A stretch of 64,000 nt of DNA from Shewanella sp. HN-41 (GCF_000217915.1 NZ_AFOZ01000047.1:1-64000); one strand, 5' to 3'; shown: positions 9,095 to 22,683, counted from the first letter of the stretch. Notes: generated by a model from the sequence alone, not told the origin. Numbers and translations: made by a program.

Positions 9095-9117
9095 AAAAGC
9101 GGCATAGAGCCGCTTTT
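9095..9117. terminator. Terminator of glmU (bidirectional form)
   Basis: Stem AAAAGCGGC (9095-9103) pairs with GCCGCTTTT (9109-9117) around a 5-nt loop, with A/T runs built into the stem base. It sits 25 bp past the glmU stop. Confidence 0.8.
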
Positions 9118-9141
9118 ATATTCTAGATGTAGTTGGATAAC

Positions 9142-10524
9142 TTACTTTTTAATCTTAACTGGGCGTTGCCAACCCGTCAGGTGCTTCTGTTTAACACGAG
9201 TAATGACTAACTCATTCTCACCCACATCACGGGTAATGGTTGAGCCAGCCCCTAAGGTTGCACCTTTACCAATAGTCACAGGTGCCACTAGCTGGGTATC
9301 TGAGCCAACAAAGACATTATCTTCGATAACGGTAAGATGCTTATTCGCGCCATCATAGTTACAGGTAATAGTGCCAGCGCCAATGTTCACGCCATCACCA
9401 ATAACGGCATCGCCTAAATAGGCTAAGTGTCCGGCTTTAGAGCCCACACCGATAACCGCTTTTTTCACTTCGACAAAATTACCTATATGCGCATCTTGTT
9501 TAAGCTCTGCGCCTGGGCGTAAGCGAGCAAAGGGGCCTGCACTGGCAGCGACCCCAAGCTTAGCACCTTCGATAATAGAGTAAGGTTTGATCTCGGCATT
9601 ATCGGCAATCTCGCAATCGATTAAAATCGCGCCAGCGCCAATAGTGACATTATTACCTAAGGTCACTTTGCCTTCGAATATCACGTTGATATCAATCATC
9701 ACATCCATACCGACCGTGACTTCACCACGGATATCAATACGGCTCGGGTCGCGTAGGTTCGCTCCCGCCAACATCAGTTTTTCGGCTTCACGGGCTTGGT
9801 AAGCGCGTTCAAGTTGCGCCAGTTGCATGCGGTTATTGGCGCCTTCCACTTCAATCGCAGATTGTGGTTGGGCAGTATCAATTGCAACACCGTCAGCATG
9901 TGCCATAGCAATAATATCCGTTAGATAATATTCGCCTTGGGCATTGTTATTGGACAAACGACTCAGCCAATTTTTAAGTTGTTTGCCCGGAACCGCCATA
10001 ATGCCTGTATTGATTTCATTGATCAGTAGTTGCTCTGCATTGGCATCTTTCTGCTCAACAATACCGACTACTTTACCCTGATCTTGACCTTCACAAGGAG
10101 TACGGACGATACGGCCATAACCCATAGGATTCGCTAAATTCACCGTTAAGATAGCAACGCCATTTTCAGGGCGGACGGCGAGCAATGCCTCAAGAGTCGA
10201 TGTTTGGATCAACGGCACATCACCGTACAAAATAAGCACAGTATCACTATCATCGATATTTGGAATGGCCTGTGCAACCGCATGACCCGTACCTAATTGC
10301 TCGGCTTGCAATACCCAATTGAGTTGTTGCTCGCCCAAAGCGGATTTTAATTTGTCGGCACCATAACCGTAGACTAATTGAATCGCATCACTGCCAATAC
10401 TATGGGCAGTATCAATCACATGCTGCACCATGCTTTTATGGGCGATAGGATGTAATACCTTAGGAAGATCCGAGCGCATCCGTGTTCCCTTACCTGCCGC
10501 TAAGATCACTACATTTAATGCCAT
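9142..10524 (-). CDS. glmU: Bifunctional UDP-N-acetylglucosamine pyrophosphorylase / glucosamine-1-phosphate N-acetyltransferase
   Basis: GlmU acetylates glucosamine-1-phosphate and then uridylylates it to UDP-GlcNAc, the precursor of peptidoglycan and lipid A. The N-terminal nucleotidyltransferase domain shows [15 protein letters not shown] and the LYGDVPL metal-site region. The C-terminal half (from about residue 250) is a left-handed beta-helix of hexapeptide repeats with GNFVEVKK and NYDGANKH acetyl-CoA site motifs. I choose the ATG at 10524 (MALNVV), spaced 7 nt from AAGGA, giving 460 residues; longer in-frame starts place the Shine-Dalgarno too close. Gene order glmU next to the atp operon is conserved with E. 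coli. Confidence 0.96.
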   Translation of the reverse strand: MALNVVILAAGKGTRMRSDLPKVLHPIAHKSMVQHVIDTAHSIGSDAIQLVYGYGADKLKSALGEQQLNWVLQAEQLGTGHAVAQAIPNIDDSDTVLILYGDVPLIQTSTLEALLAVRPENGVAILTVNLANPMGYGRIVRTPCEGQDQGKVVGIVEQKDANAEQLLINEINTGIMAVPGKQLKNWLSRLSNNNAQGEYYLTDIIAMAHADGVAIDTAQPQSAIEVEGANNRMQLAQLERAYQAREAEKLMLAGANLRDPSRIDIRGEVTVGMDVMIDINVIFEGKVTLGNNVTIGAGAILIDCEIADNAEIKPYSIIEGAKLGVAASAGPFARLRPGAELKQDAHIGNFVEVKKAVIGVGSKAGHLAYLGDAVIGDGVNIGAGTITCNYDGANKHLTVIEDNVFVGSDTQLVAPVTIGKGATLGAGSTITRDVGENELVITRVKQKHLTGWQRPVKIKK

Positions 10525-10674
10525 TGCCATATCCTTGAACAAATCCCAAGAGGGTTAAAATTGAGGTCGATTTAGTGGCGCAATTTTAACGGAAAGCCCA
10601 TAGAAAAGCGAAGCGGATAGCAAAATGAATGAGTCCGTGTAGCTAAGGTGTACATTTATCCCAATTTTAGAGAC

Positions 10675-10704
10675 AAAAAAGGCGACCCTATGGCCGCCTT
10701 TTTT
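10675..10704 (-). terminator. Terminator of the ATP synthase operon
   Basis: A 10 bp stem, AAAAAAGGCG (10675-10684) with CGCCTTTTTT (10695-10704), encloses a 10-nt loop. It lies 15 bp past the atpC stop and has T runs on both strands. Confidence 0.9.
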
Positions 10705-10718
10705 CACAAACAATAACC

Positions 10719-11147
10719 TTATCTGGCAATGTTTTTCTTGATGGTTTCAACAACACGTAATTGAGCCATTGCTTTCGCTAACTCAACCATAGCCGCATCA
10801 TAATTGAAGTCAGCCCCTGCAGTTGCCATATGGGCTTCTGCACGACGCTTAGCTTCTAATGCTGCTTGCTCATCAATATCTTTGGCACGCATAACCACAT
10901 CAGCCAATACGGAAACTGAAGAAGGTTGCACTTCCAGTAAACCACCTGAAAGGTAGAACACTTCTTCACTGCCGTCTTGCTTGACGATGCGCGCCATGCC
11001 AGGTTTGATATAGCTTAACAGTGGAGCGTGGCCATACATGATGCCCAACTCACCTTCAGAACCAGTCACTTGTAGGCTAGCTACCCGACCAGAGAAGATG
11101 CTGCTCTCTGCACTTACTATATCAAGATGTACTGTCATGGCTGCCAT
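10719..11147 (-). CDS. atpC: ATP synthase F1 epsilon subunit
   Basis: Epsilon is part of the F1 central stalk and regulates ATP hydrolysis. The 142-residue protein has an N-terminal beta-sandwich ([43 protein letters not shown]) and a C-terminal helical hairpin from about residue 88. Start ATG has AAGGAG at a good distance. It is the last gene of the operon, 36 bp after atpD. Confidence 0.96.
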   Translation of the reverse strand: MAAMTVHLDIVSAESSIFSGRVASLQVTGSEGELGIMYGHAPLLSYIKPGMARIVKQDGSEEVFYLSGGLLEVQPSSVSVLADVVMRAKDIDEQAALEAKRRAEAHMATAGADFNYDAAMVELAKAMAQLRVVETIKKNIAR

Positions 11148-11183
11148 CCCGTTCTCCTTAAAAAACTAAGTATGACTACTTAG

Positions 11184-12605
<1,422 letters not shown>

Positions 12606-12610
12606 CTAAC

Positions 12611-13471
12611 CTAAACCGCAGAGGCACCAGAAACAATTTCCGACAGTTCCTGCGTAATCGCAGCCTGACGGGCCTTGTTATAGACCAGTTGCAAGTCGTT
12701 GATAAGCTCACCAGCGTTGTCTGTTGCCGCCTTCATCGCCACCATACGGGCAGCTTGTTCAGAGGCAATGTTTTCAACAACACCTTGGTAAACCTGAGAT
12801 TCTACATAACGAACCAATAAGGTATCCAAAAGTTCTTTTGGATCAGGCTCGTAGATATAGTCCCAACGATGAGCAACCTCATCATCTTCCGATTTAGGCA
12901 AAGGTAGCAGCTGCTCGATCACAGGAGTCTGCGTCATAGTGTTCACAAACTTGTTGAACACTACATACAGACGATCCAGCTTGCCTTCGTTGTAAGCTTC
13001 TAGCATGACCTGCACAGTACCAATCAAGTCATTTAATTTAGGTGCATCACCTAAACCAGATGCTTGTGCCGATACTTGTCCGCCGAAGCTTTTGAAAAAC
13101 TGCACACTACGAGCACCAATTGGGCAAAATTCAAATTCTGCACCTTGGGCTTTCCAGCTTTTCACGTCTGCGATAACCTTCTTGAAAAGGTTAACGTTCA
13201 GACCACCACAAAGGCCACGGTCGGTTGCTACAACTATGTAACCAACCCGCTTAGCCTCTCTCACCTCTAAATAGGGGTGTTTGTATTCGAGAGAACCTTG
13301 CGCTACGTGACCGATCACCTTACGCATGCTTTCCGCATATGGACGGCTCGCAGCCATGCGTTCCTGCGCTCTGCGCATTTTGCTGGCTGCCACCATTTCC
13401 ATGGCGGACGTGATCTTCTGAGTGTTTTTAACACTCGCGATCTTGGTTTTAATCTCTTTAGCGCCGGCCAT
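12611..13471 (-). CDS. atpG: ATP synthase F1 gamma subunit
   Basis: Gamma is the rotating central shaft coupling the Fo ring to catalysis. The 286-residue protein begins [20 protein letters not shown], with the conserved N-terminal helix carrying [15 protein letters not shown]. The GLCGGLN motif lies in the middle, and the C-terminal helix includes [16 protein letters not shown]. Length is normal. Confidence 0.97.
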   Translation of the reverse strand: MAGAKEIKTKIASVKNTQKITSAMEMVAASKMRRAQERMAASRPYAESMRKVIGHVAQGSLEYKHPYLEVREAKRVGYIVVATDRGLCGGLNVNLFKKVIADVKSWKAQGAEFEFCPIGARSVQFFKSFGGQVSAQASGLGDAPKLNDLIGTVQVMLEAYNEGKLDRLYVVFNKFVNTMTQTPVIEQLLPLPKSEDDEVAHRWDYIYEPDPKELLDTLLVRYVESQVYQGVVENIASEQAARMVAMKAATDNAGELINDLQLVYNKARQAAITQELSEIVSGASAV

Positions 13472-13521
13472 CTCTACTCTCCAATCTGGACCTGAGGTGT
13501 CTTAAGACACCTCTATCATTG

Positions 13522-15063
13522 TTACCAGGTTTGGGTTGCTACGAACTTGTCGAGGCCAGCTTTTAATTCAGCTTCGATCTCAGCGCTATAATCGCCAGTT
13601 TCGTTAATAAGCTTCATTAAAGCAGCATGCTCGCTGTTCATGAACGAGAGCAGAGCGGCTTCGAAATCACCGATCTTCTTCAGCTCAACACTCTTCAGGT
13701 AACCTTTCTCAGCTGCAAAAATAGACACAGACTGAGCCGCTACGCTCATAGGAGCATATTGCTTTTGCTTCATCAGTTCGGTAACACGCACACCATGCTC
13801 TAGCTGAGCACGAGTTGCATCGTCAAGATCAGATGCAAACTGTGAGAACGCAGCAAGTTCACGATACTGTGCTAGTGCGGTACGAATACCACCAGACAGT
13901 TTCTTGATGATCTTAGTCTGAGCCGCACCACCAACACGAGAAACAGAAATACCTGGGTTAACCGCAGGACGTAGGCCCGAGTTAAATAGATCAGTTTCAA
14001 GGAAGATCTGACCGTCAGTAATAGAAATTACGTTGGTCGGTACGAATGCAGATACGTCACCCGCTTGAGTTTCAATAATAGGCAATGCGGTTAAAGAACC
14101 GGTTTGACCTGTTACTGCACCCTTAGTGAACTTTTCTACATAGATTTCGTTTACGCGTGAAGCACGTTCAAGTAAACGAGAGTGTAGATAGAATACGTCA
14201 CCTGGGTAAGCTTCACGGCCTGGTGGACGCTTCAGCAGTAACGAAATCTGACGGTAAGCAACTGCTTGCTTAGACAGGTCATCGTATACAATCAAAGAGT
14301 CTTCACCGCGGTCGCGGAAGTATTCACCCATAGAACAACCAGAGTATGGCGCTAAGAATTGCAGAGCAGCAGCTTCAGAAGCCGTTGCAACTACAACGAT
14401 AGTGTTAGCTAAAGCACCATGTTCTTCTAGCTTGCGTACTACGTTAGCGATAGTAGAAGCCTTTTGGCCAACCGCTACATACACACATTTAATGCCAGAA
14501 TCTTTCTGGTTGATAATTGCGTCGATCGCCATCGCTGTTTTACCAGTTTGACGGTCGCCAATGATCAATTCACGCTGACCACGACCGATTGGGATCATAG
14601 AGTCAACGGCTTTATAACCAGTTTGTACTGGTTGTGATACTGATTGGCGTTCAATAACACCAGGAGCAATCACTTCAACAGGAGAGAAACCATCGTTATC
14701 GATAGGTCCTTTACCGTCAATAGGTTCACCCAGAGTGTTAACTACGCGGCCCAGTAGACCACGACCGACTGGAACTTCCAGAATACGGCCTGTAGTTTTA
14801 ACTTTTACGCCCTCAGCTAAACCAGCATAAGGACCCATTACTACGGCACCGACAGAATCACGTTCAAGGTTCAACGCGATTGCAAAACGGTTACCAGGCA
14901 GTTCGATCATTTCACCTTGCATAACATCGGCTAGGCCGTGGATGCGGATGATGCCGTCACTTACCGCAACGATAGTACCTTCGTTACGAGATTCGCTAAC
15001 GACTTCGAACTGCTCGATCCGCTGCTTAATCAGATCGCTGATTTCAGTGGAATTCAGTTGCAT
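13522..15063 (-). CDS. atpA: ATP synthase F1 alpha subunit
   Basis: Alpha is the non-catalytic nucleotide-binding subunit. The P-loop GDRQTGKT lies around residue 169, and [18 protein letters not shown] and the family signature ending [14 protein letters not shown] are present. The frame is open from a TTG at 15069, but the ATG at 15063 (MQLNSTEIS) has GGGAG spaced 7 nt and gives the usual 513 residues. Confidence 0.97.
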   Translation of the reverse strand: MQLNSTEISDLIKQRIEQFEVVSESRNEGTIVAVSDGIIRIHGLADVMQGEMIELPGNRFAIALNLERDSVGAVVMGPYAGLAEGVKVKTTGRILEVPVGRGLLGRVVNTLGEPIDGKGPIDNDGFSPVEVIAPGVIERQSVSQPVQTGYKAVDSMIPIGRGQRELIIGDRQTGKTAMAIDAIINQKDSGIKCVYVAVGQKASTIANVVRKLEEHGALANTIVVVATASEAAALQFLAPYSGCSMGEYFRDRGEDSLIVYDDLSKQAVAYRQISLLLKRPPGREAYPGDVFYLHSRLLERASRVNEIYVEKFTKGAVTGQTGSLTALPIIETQAGDVSAFVPTNVISITDGQIFLETDLFNSGLRPAVNPGISVSRVGGAAQTKIIKKLSGGIRTALAQYRELAAFSQFASDLDDATRAQLEHGVRVTELMKQKQYAPMSVAAQSVSIFAAEKGYLKSVELKKIGDFEAALLSFMNSEHAALMKLINETGDYSAEIEAELKAGLDKFVATQTW

Positions 15064-15077
15064 GCTCAAACTCCCAA

Positions 15078-15611
15078 TTACGACTGCAGCTTATCAGACA
15101 GACGCGATAACTTACCGCTGACCGAGCCATCAATGACTAGATCTCCTGCCTTAATAATTACACCGGCGATGAGCGCGGCGTCAGTGCTGCAATTCAGCTT
15201 AACTTTGCGTGCGAGACGTTTCTCTAAAGAAATACCAATCTGCTGTTGTTGTTCAGAGCTCAGCTCAGTTGCAGAAACCACATCGGCTTCTACTTCTTTT
15301 GCCCACTCATTACGGTATTCAGTAAATAACTGAGATACAGCAGGTAGTACCTTTAAGCGACCGTTTTCAGCCATTACCTTTATCAAGTTTTGACCTTGCT
15401 CATTGATTTGCTCACCACACACACTAATAAAGAGTGCGGCAAGTTTTGTACTGGCTAAAGAGCCAGTTAGCAGCGGCTGCATGGTTTCGTTTTCACTGAC
15501 CAGTGCGGCAAACGCGAGCATTTCGGCCCAGTTATCCACTGCATTATGTTCAACAGCAACGTCAAAAGCTGCCTTTGCGTAAGGGCGAGCGATGGTGGTT
15601 AATTCAGCCAT
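15078..15611 (-). CDS. atpH: ATP synthase F1 delta subunit
   Basis: Delta links the top of F1 to the peripheral b-stalk (OSCP homologue). The 177-residue protein has the helical N-terminal domain ([12 protein letters not shown]) and the C-terminal conserved [27 protein letters not shown] precedes the ATG. It sits 14 bp before atpA. Confidence 0.96.
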   Translation of the reverse strand: MAELTTIARPYAKAAFDVAVEHNAVDNWAEMLAFAALVSENETMQPLLTGSLASTKLAALFISVCGEQINEQGQNLIKVMAENGRLKVLPAVSQLFTEYRNEWAKEVEADVVSATELSSEQQQQIGISLEKRLARKVKLNCSTDAALIAGVIIKAGDLVIDGSVSGKLSRLSDKLQS

Positions 15612-15626
15612 AACTCAACTCCCTTA

Positions 15627-16097
15627 TCAAATTTCAGCGACTAGTTTATTAACTATGTCACTGTGGGCGGCTGGATCAATAGAACGCTCAAGGATCTTCT
15701 CAGCACCCATGATGGCAAGAGTAGCAACCTGCTTACGCAGATCCTCTTTCACGCGATTACGTTCAGCTTCAATTTCTGCTTTACCCTGAGCGATGATTTT
15801 TGCACGCTCAGCGTCTGCTTCGGCTTTTGCTTCTTCAACTATTTGCGCTTTGCGTTTGTTCGCTTGCTCAATAATTTCGTTAGCAGTTACCTTGGCTTCT
15901 TTTAGTTGGTCAGTCGCTTTCGCTTGTGCCAACTCCAGGTCTTTTACCGCACGATCAGCATCAGCTAGACCGTCAGCAATCCTTTTTTGGCGCTCTTCGA
16001 TGGCATTCATCAAAGGGGGCCATACAAACTTCATGCAGAACCACACGAAGATGATAAAGGCGACCGTCTGACCGATTAGGGTAGCGTTGAAATTCAC
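15627..16097 (-). CDS. atpF: ATP synthase Fo b subunit
   Basis: Subunit b forms the dimeric peripheral stalk. The 156-residue protein has one N-terminal membrane helix (about residues 5-27, [21 protein letters not shown]). A long charged coiled coil rich in Ala, Lys and Glu follows. The start codon is GTG at 16097 with AGGAGG 5 nt upstream, the strongest ribosome-binding site in the operon, which fits the need for two copies per complex. Confidence 0.96.
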   Translation of the reverse strand: MNFNATLIGQTVAFIIFVWFCMKFVWPPLMNAIEERQKRIADGLADADRAVKDLELAQAKATDQLKEAKVTANEIIEQANKRKAQIVEEAKAEADAERAKIIAQGKAEIEAERNRVKEDLRKQVATLAIMGAEKILERSIDPAAHSDIVNKLVAEI

Positions 16098-16134
16098 AAC
16101 AGCCTCCTATTTAGAGTTAAGACAGAAGCGTTTT

Positions 16135-16401
<267 letters not shown>

Positions 16402-16449
16402 CTAAATCTAATTAGTTGATGATTTAGTTTAAAATTTCTTCAGCAATCC

Positions 16450-17247
<798 letters not shown>

Positions 17248-17256
17248 TCATCCCAC

Positions 17257-17640
17257 TTAACTTTGCTTGAAGTATAAAGGAGCTGTCCAATGCACGATTA
17301 ACGTCAGCACGTAACAAACAAAAAGTGGCATAAAAGCGACCTTAAGATTGATAAACACTAGCGAAAACATTGCGATGGTTAACAGCAACTTTACCGCTTC
17401 CCCCCAGTAAAAAGTCTTAATGACTTTTGCAGCTGAACTTGCTCCCGTATGGGAGAAAGCGAGGGTCGCGAATACAAAATTAGGGAGCACAGCGATTGAA
17501 CCACCTGCTAACGCAGAATAGCCAAACTGAACTCCCCACACGGCGAAAAAGAGAATTGAAGCACCCCCAGCGACCGCCGCCTGCATCAACACCAATTTAT
17601 AGGCTGACCACCGGCCACGACGCGCTAAAACCTTACTCAA
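17257..17640 (-). CDS. atpI: ATP synthase subunit I (AtpI, ring assembly factor)
   Basis: AtpI is a small membrane protein encoded first in atp operons, thought to help c-ring assembly. The open frame extends to 17712 (151 residues), but the first part is hydrophilic and atypical. A TTG at 17640 (MSKVLARRGRW), preceded by GAGAGG at 5 nt, gives 127 residues, the normal size. Four hydrophobic segments follow. The TTG choice is inferred from length and ribosome-binding site; weak initiation suits an assembly factor needed in small amounts. Confidence 0.88.
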   Translation of the reverse strand: MSKVLARRGRWSAYKLVLMQAAVAGGASILFFAVWGVQFGYSALAGGSIAVLPNFVFATLAFSHTGASSAAKVIKTFYWGEAVKLLLTIAMFSLVFINLKVAFMPLFVCYVLTLIVHWTAPLYFKQS

Positions 17641-17726
17641 CTCATCCTCTCCACATTCATACTTTTTGTTTCGATGACCGGATGACAAATATCCGTATTT
17701 TTGTCGATGCACAAAAAGCTTGCGAA

Positions 17727-17754
17727 AGTATACCTTTTCACGCCTTCATTGCAA
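17727..17754 (-). promoter_or_regulatory. Promoter of the ATP synthase operon
   Basis: On the minus strand there is a -35 TTGCAA (17749-17754), a 16 bp spacer and a -10 TATACT (17727-17732). It lies about 90 bp upstream of the proposed atpI start, in the gap between parB and atpI. No competing promoter is obvious. Confidence 0.6.
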
Positions 17755-17865
17755 CTTTGAGATAAGGAAAAACAACACTTTTAACGTGATATAGCGTCAA
17801 AACAGTCAAAATGTAAAATTAACATTTGTCACAAATTTACATTAAAAACTGTTAATCTACAGACA

Positions 17866-18743
17866 TTAATGAATTTTGCTAAGAATACCGTCTAATTCAG
17901 CCAGATTCTGATAGTTAATTACAATTTTACCTTTGCCCTTACTGCTATGAGCGATGGAAACCTTAGCACCCAATCTTTCAATTAACTGCTGCTCTAAACG
18001 ACAAACATCTTGATCTTTAGTCGTAGTTTCGGCAGGTTTGGGCGGATTTAAGGTTTGGTTAACCAATCGTTCAGTTTCGCGAACGGTTAATTCCTTAGCA
18101 GCCACTAATCTCGCTAAATTTGTCTGTTCTTCACCTTCAATTGCTAATAAAGCGCGAGCATGACCCATATCAATATCGCCATACTCAAGTAAACGCTTAA
18201 CAGGCTCATTCAAGCCGTTTAATCGTAACAAGTTCGATACACTCGCTCGGGATTTTCCCACAACATCGGCAACCTGTTGGTGAGTCAGTTCAAATTCTTG
18301 CATTAAACGTTGCAATGCTATGGCTTCTTCCATGGCATTTAAATCTTCACGCTGGATGTTTTCAATCAAAGCGATAGCGACGGCGGCTTCATCGGGAACT
18401 TGTTTGACAATACAAGGAATTTTACTGATACCCGCCAGTTGTGAGGCGCGCCAACGGCGTTCACCCGCAATGATCTCATACATATCGTTTGCGACTTGTC
18501 TTACTACGATAGGCTGAATAATGCCTTGATTGCGAATAGAGTGTGCCAGCTCTTCCAAGGCTTCGGGAGACATGTCTTTACGCGGTTGATACTTACCCGG
18601 TTGCAGAAGATCCAAATCAAGATGGATAAGTTCTTCTTTTTATCGGTAACTGTCACTTCCTCAGAGTGCTTTTTACTAGCAGCGTGACTGTTACTCAGCA
18701 AGGCATCTAACCCTTTGCCTAATCCTCTTTTCTTTAACGTCAT
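17866..18743 (-). pseudogene. parB: Chromosome partitioning protein ParB, interrupted by a one-base frameshift
   Basis: ParB binds parS, spreads as a CTP-dependent clamp and works with ParA to segregate the origin. The N-terminal part (MTLKKRGLGKGLDALLS, from 18743) is in one frame. The rest, from LDLLQPGKYQPR through the GERRWRAS CTP/arginine motif and the helix-turn-helix THQQVADVVGKSRASVSNLL to the C-terminal dimer domain, is in another. The switch falls at a run of five T on the plus strand (18637-18641). One extra T would restore TDKKEELIHLDLDLL and a 292-residue protein of normal length. Both halves look fully conserved, so an assembly error or very recent deletion is likelier than decay. 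It directly follows parA (9 bp gap). Without correction, the downstream frame could start only at a TTG (18615) and would lack the N-terminal ParA-interaction segment. Confidence 0.92.
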
Positions 18744-18752
18744 GGTGATCCT

Positions 18753-19541
18753 TTACGCTTGCTTAGCCTGAGTTTTCTGTTCTGAACGGCGGATCATTTC
18801 CCCTGCGAGCGCCAAATATGCCTTAGCACCCGCGCTCGACTTATCGTAATACATAGCTGGAGCCCCAAAACTGGGTGCCTCCGCTAATCGAACATTACGC
18901 GGGATCACAGTTCGATATACTTTATCGCCAAAATGTTGTTTTAGCTGATCGGACACATCATTTGAGAGTCGATTACGGGGATCGTACATAGTGCGTAAAA
19001 TCCCTTCGATCCCAAGTCCTGGATTAACAAAAGCCGCTAACTTGGTAATGGTATCAATCAGCGCCGTTAAGCCTTCAAGGGCAAAATACTCACATTGCAT
19101 AGGTACCAATACTGAATCGGCGGCAGACATCGCATTAACCGTCAGCATATTGAGTGAAGGAGGGCAGTCAATAAAGATATAATCGTACTGATCTTTTATC
19201 GGTGCGAGCGCATTACGTAAGCGGATCTCTCTGGCAAAAAACTCCATCAGCTTGATTTCTGCTGCCGTCACATCGCCATTACTGGCGATCAGATCATATT
19301 TACCCGCGGTATTTTTAACGACGATCTCATCGAAGGGTTTATCTTCAACCAGCAATTCGTAAGCCGTATTATCGACATCGTATTTATCGACACCACTGCC
19401 CATAGTGGCATTGCCCTGCGGATCGAGATCTATCAGTAGTACTTTGCGTTTTGTTGCGGCTAACGAAGCAGCTAAGTTAACGCAAGTAGTTGTTTTTCCT
19501 ACGCCACCTTTCTGGTTAGCCACGGCAATTACTTTACCCAC
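18753..19541 (-). CDS. parA: Chromosome partitioning ATPase ParA (Soj)
   Basis: ParA is the ATP-dependent, DNA-binding partner that moves ParB-parS complexes. The 262-residue protein starts almost at the deviant Walker A KGGVGKTT (residues 11-18). It has [12 protein letters not shown], the Walker B segment [11 protein letters not shown], and no N-terminal helix-turn-helix, so it is a chromosomal (Soj-type) ParA rather than a plasmid one. First gene of parAB, following rsmG by 74 bp. Confidence 0.96.
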   Translation of the reverse strand: MGKVIAVANQKGGVGKTTTCVNLAASLAATKRKVLLIDLDPQGNATMGSGVDKYDVDNTAYELLVEDKPFDEIVVKNTAGKYDLIASNGDVTAAEIKLMEFFAREIRLRNALAPIKDQYDYIFIDCPPSLNMLTVNAMSAADSVLVPMQCEYFALEGLTALIDTITKLAAFVNPGLGIEGILRTMYDPRNRLSNDVSDQLKQHFGDKVYRTVIPRNVRLAEAPSFGAPAMYYDKSSAGAKAYLALAGEMIRRSEQKTQAKQA

Positions 19542-19615
19542 AATATCACCCTGTATGTAAATTCTGGTTTATTGCCTACTTAAAAATCCATAAAATAGAA
19601 GGAGCTTTAAGCCTG

Positions 19616-20236
19616 TTATTCTTTGATTATTTTTAATAAATGTCGCTGTTCATCGAGTTTTGGCACTTTGAGTTCAATGATGTCTTTAACAATAAATCCT
19701 GCGGGGATTTGCCGCATTTCCTCATCATTTAACTGGCCTTTAAGGGCATAGTACAGCCCATTTTCTGCGGGTAAATGATGGCACCAAGTCAACATATCCT
19801 GAATCGATGCGAAGGCACGGCTAAGTACCCCATCAAATTTTTGCTCGGGTTGGTAGGCTTCGACGCGGCTTTCCACCGAACTGATATTGTTAATACCCAA
19901 CTCAAAGGCAACTTGTTTTTGAAAACGGATGCGTTTGCCTAAGCTATCGAGCAGCACAAAGGTTTTATCGGGATTCATTATCGCCAATGGAATGCCGGGT
20001 AAACCTGGACCTGTGCCTACATCGATAAAGCGCTCACCTTGTAAATGCTCTGATACGACTAGACTATCCATGATATGGCGGATCAACATGGACTCGGGAT
20101 CTCTCACCGAAGTCAAGTTATAGGCTTTATTCCACTTGTTGAGCATGCCAACAAAATCAATTAGTTGTTTTTTCTGCTCCGTTGTTGCGGGCAGATTAAT
20201 TGCGGCTAAATAAGCCTCTAACTGGGCTGATAACAC
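19616..20236 (-). CDS. rsmG: 16S rRNA m7G527 methyltransferase
   Basis: RsmG (GidB) methylates G527 of 16S rRNA using S-adenosylmethionine. The 206-residue protein has the RsmG-specific [20 protein letters not shown] region, then the SAM site [17 protein letters not shown] and the SRAFAS motif. It lies between mnmG and parA, the order found widely near bacterial origins. Confidence 0.96.
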   Translation of the reverse strand: MLSAQLEAYLAAINLPATTEQKKQLIDFVGMLNKWNKAYNLTSVRDPESMLIRHIMDSLVVSEHLQGERFIDVGTGPGLPGIPLAIMNPDKTFVLLDSLGKRIRFQKQVAFELGINNISSVESRVEAYQPEQKFDGVLSRAFASIQDMLTWCHHLPAENGLYYALKGQLNDEEMRQIPAGFIVKDIIELKVPKLDEQRHLLKIIKE

Positions 20237-20298
20237 TGAGCAACCTCAACAAAGATACGATTATGAACGCGAAGGCTATTATGAAGCCCGATAACGTC

Positions 20299-20324
20299 GA
20301 AGGGAAGCATGAATGCTTCCCTTC
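20299..20324. repeat. Perfect inverted repeat between mnmG and rsmG
   Basis: Twelve bases (20299-20310, GAAGGGAAGCAT) are repeated inverted at 20313-20324 with only two bases between. No T run follows on either strand. In the minus-strand mnmG-rsmG transcript it would form a strong hairpin in a 117-nt spacer. It could be a processing or attenuation element; its role is unknown. Confidence 0.6.
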
Positions 20325-20353
20325 TGCGACCAAACTGTCGATTAAGCTAGCAT

Positions 20354-22243
20354 TTACGCACTCTTGCGTAATAAGCCACGCTTTTTAAGGTGAACCAGTA
20401 AAATTGAAATTGCCGCTGGGGTAATGCCAGAGATCCGCGATGCTTGACCTATGGTTTCCGGCTTATGGTTATTCAGTTTTGCGATCACCTCATTTGATAG
20501 ACCTGGAACCTCTTTATAATCGAGGTTTAAGGGTAAGCCGGTGTTTTCATTGCGAACAGCTTTGTTGATCTCTTCTTGCTGACGTTGGATATAGCCAGAA
20601 TATTTTACTTGGATCTGCACTTGCTCTGCGGCTTGCGGATCTTCAAGTCCGGGACCAAAACCGTCGATCTGCATCAACTTACTGTAATCCATCTCAGGAC
20701 GACGCAACAATTCCTCAAAGGAGGCTTCGCGGGAGATCGGTGTATTCAAATGTGGATTTAACACTGGCACTAAGGGCGAATTAGGGTGCACCCACTGAGA
20801 ACGCAGGCGCTGTAATTCTAATTCTATCGATTCCATTTTTTCACTGAATGCAGCCCAACGTGCATCATCCACTAACCCTAGTTCACGGCCCTTGGCGGTT
20901 AAACGTAAATCAGCATTGTCTTCACGCAGTAATAAACGGTATTCCGCGCGGCTAGTGAACATGCGGTAGGGTTCTTTTGTCCCAAGGGTTGATAAATCAT
21001 CAACTAACACGCCCAAGTAAGCTTCGTCACGACGTGGGCACCAAGCCTCTTTGCCTTGAACTTGCAGTGAAGCATTCATACCCGCGAGTAAACCTTGGGC
21101 ACCAGCTTCTTCATAACCGGTTGTGCCGTTGATTTGTCCGGCAAAAAATAAACCATTGATCGTTTTGGTTTCTAATGAATTTTTAAGATCCCGCGGATCA
21201 AAATAATCGTATTCGATCGCATAACCTGGACGAACTATTTCCGCGTGTTCCATGCCTTTGATCGAGCGTACCAGATTTAACTGCACATCAAAGGGCAAAC
21301 TAGTGGAAATCCCATTGGGATAAATTTCAGTCGTATTTAATCCCTCGGGTTCAATGAAGATCTGGTGTGAAGACTTATCTGAGAAACGATGAATTTTATC
21401 TTCAATTGAAGGGCAGTAACGTGGGCCAATACCCTCAATAACCCCTGAATACATGGGGCTTCTGTCTAAACCACCACGGATAATGTCATGGGTTTTTTCA
21501 TTGGTGTGGGTGATATAGCATGAAATCTGTTTAGGGTGATGGCTTACATCCCCCATAAATGACATGACAGGCAATGGAGAATCACCTTTTTGCTCAGCCA
21601 TTTGAGAAAAATCGATTGTGTTTGCATCGATACGTGGTGGTGTACCCGTTTTCAAACGGCCAACACGTATTGGTAACTCGCGTAAACGATGTGCAAGTGC
21701 TATGGCTGGTGGATCACCTGCACGGCCACCGCTGTAGTTTTCTAAACCTATGTGGATCTTTCCGCTTAAAAATGTCCCTGTCGTTAACACGATCGCAGGA
21801 GATTCAAAGGCTAATCCCATTTGCGTAACCACACCGATCACTCGATCGTTTTCAACAATAAGATCGTCTACAGCCTGTTGGAATATCCGTAAATTAGCCT
21901 GATTTTGCAGAATGCTTTGAATTTTATGACGGTATAAAGCACGGTCAGCTTGAGCGCGCGTTGCACGAACGGCTGGGCCTTTACTTGAGTTTAAAGTTCG
22001 AAATTGGATCCCTGCATAATCGGTTGCAACAGCCATGGCACCGCCTAGGGCGTCAATTTCCTTCACTAAATGGCCTTTACCAATCCCACCAATTGCTGGA
22101 TTGCATGACATTTGTCCTAACGTATCGATATTGTGCGTTAGTAATAATGTTTTAGAACCCATTCTTGCAGCTGCCAATGCGGCCTCAGTTCCGGCATGAC
22201 CACCACCAACAACAATAACATCAAACCGTTCATGAAAATGCAT
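20354..22243 (-). CDS. mnmG: tRNA uridine 5-carboxymethylaminomethyl modification enzyme MnmG (GidA)
   Basis: MnmG is an FAD protein that works with MnmE to place the cmnm5 group on wobble uridine 34. The 629-residue protein begins with the dinucleotide-binding motif [12 protein letters not shown] (from about residue 11). It contains [16 protein letters not shown] with its conserved cysteine and the family [11 protein letters not shown]-type segment ([15 protein letters not shown]), and ends with the helical MnmE-interaction domain. It is the left flank of oriC, as in E. coli, and its transcript points away from the origin. Confidence 0.97.
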   Translation of the reverse strand: MHFHERFDVIVVGGGHAGTEAALAAARMGSKTLLLTHNIDTLGQMSCNPAIGGIGKGHLVKEIDALGGAMAVATDYAGIQFRTLNSSKGPAVRATRAQADRALYRHKIQSILQNQANLRIFQQAVDDLIVENDRVIGVVTQMGLAFESPAIVLTTGTFLSGKIHIGLENYSGGRAGDPPAIALAHRLRELPIRVGRLKTGTPPRIDANTIDFSQMAEQKGDSPLPVMSFMGDVSHHPKQISCYITHTNEKTHDIIRGGLDRSPMYSGVIEGIGPRYCPSIEDKIHRFSDKSSHQIFIEPEGLNTTEIYPNGISTSLPFDVQLNLVRSIKGMEHAEIVRPGYAIEYDYFDPRDLKNSLETKTINGLFFAGQINGTTGYEEAGAQGLLAGMNASLQVQGKEAWCPRRDEAYLGVLVDDLSTLGTKEPYRMFTSRAEYRLLLREDNADLRLTAKGRELGLVDDARWAAFSEKMESIELELQRLRSQWVHPNSPLVPVLNPHLNTPISREASFEELLRRPEMDYSKLMQIDGFGPGLEDPQAAEQVQIQVKYSGYIQRQQEEINKAVRNENTGLPLNLDYKEVPGLSNEVIAKLNNHKPETIGQASRISGITPAAISILLVHLKKRGLLRKSA

Positions 22244-22282
22244 GACACTACCTTTAATAACTTAAGAGACTCAACACGAGCC

Positions 22283-22683
22283 GATCATTTTAGCATTTGC
22301 TTTGAGCTAGGTGAATGATCATTTTACCTTGTTCGATCGGATTGATCCGGACTAATAGATCTTAAGATCTTTATATAGATCTTCTTATTATGTTTACTAT
22401 TAGGATCGCTGTTTTCTGTGGGTAAGGTTTTTTCGCCATATAAATCATAAGGTAACAAAGGTTGTATCCTGTGATCTGATCGCGATCTAATCGGATATAA
22501 GATGGGGATAGATCCGCTACTTATCCACAAGGTGGATCATTGAGCGGATCTGAGTGTGAATAGCACAGAGGTTGATCAGATCTAAATAATAGGTTATCCA
22601 CATATTTATACTTGAAATAAGTAAATTGTGGATAAATAGGATCTAAACTGTGGGTTGATCCTTGGTTAAACTTAATTGCGATC
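22283..22683. other. oriC: Chromosomal replication origin oriC
   Basis: The gap between mnmG and mioC is the oriC position in E. coli and Vibrio. Nineteen GATC sites occur in about 400 bp. The left part (22358-22407) has GATCTT-type AT-rich 13-mer units and ends in TATTAGGATCGC, as does the E. coli unwinding element. Nine bases after that GATC is an R1-like DnaA box TGTGGGTAA (22417-22425), with the same spacing as E. coli. Perfect DnaA boxes lie at 22521-22529, 22594-22602 (both TTATCCACA) and 22627-22635 (reverse). A weaker one is at 22649-22657. The 68-codon open frame on the minus strand here is not a gene. Confidence 0.93.

Noticed and set aside
18630-18645. Programmed -1 frameshift as an explanation for split parB
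   Set aside because: The needed shift is -1 at T-AAA-AAG; only the second Lys codon could re-pair well, and the A run is short. No downstream stimulatory hairpin was evident, and parB is not known to use frameshifting. Error or indel is simpler.
22324-22530. 68-codon open frame on the minus strand in the mnmG-mioC gap
   Set aside because: It overlaps the oriC unwinding element and DnaA boxes; the translation has no recognisable features.
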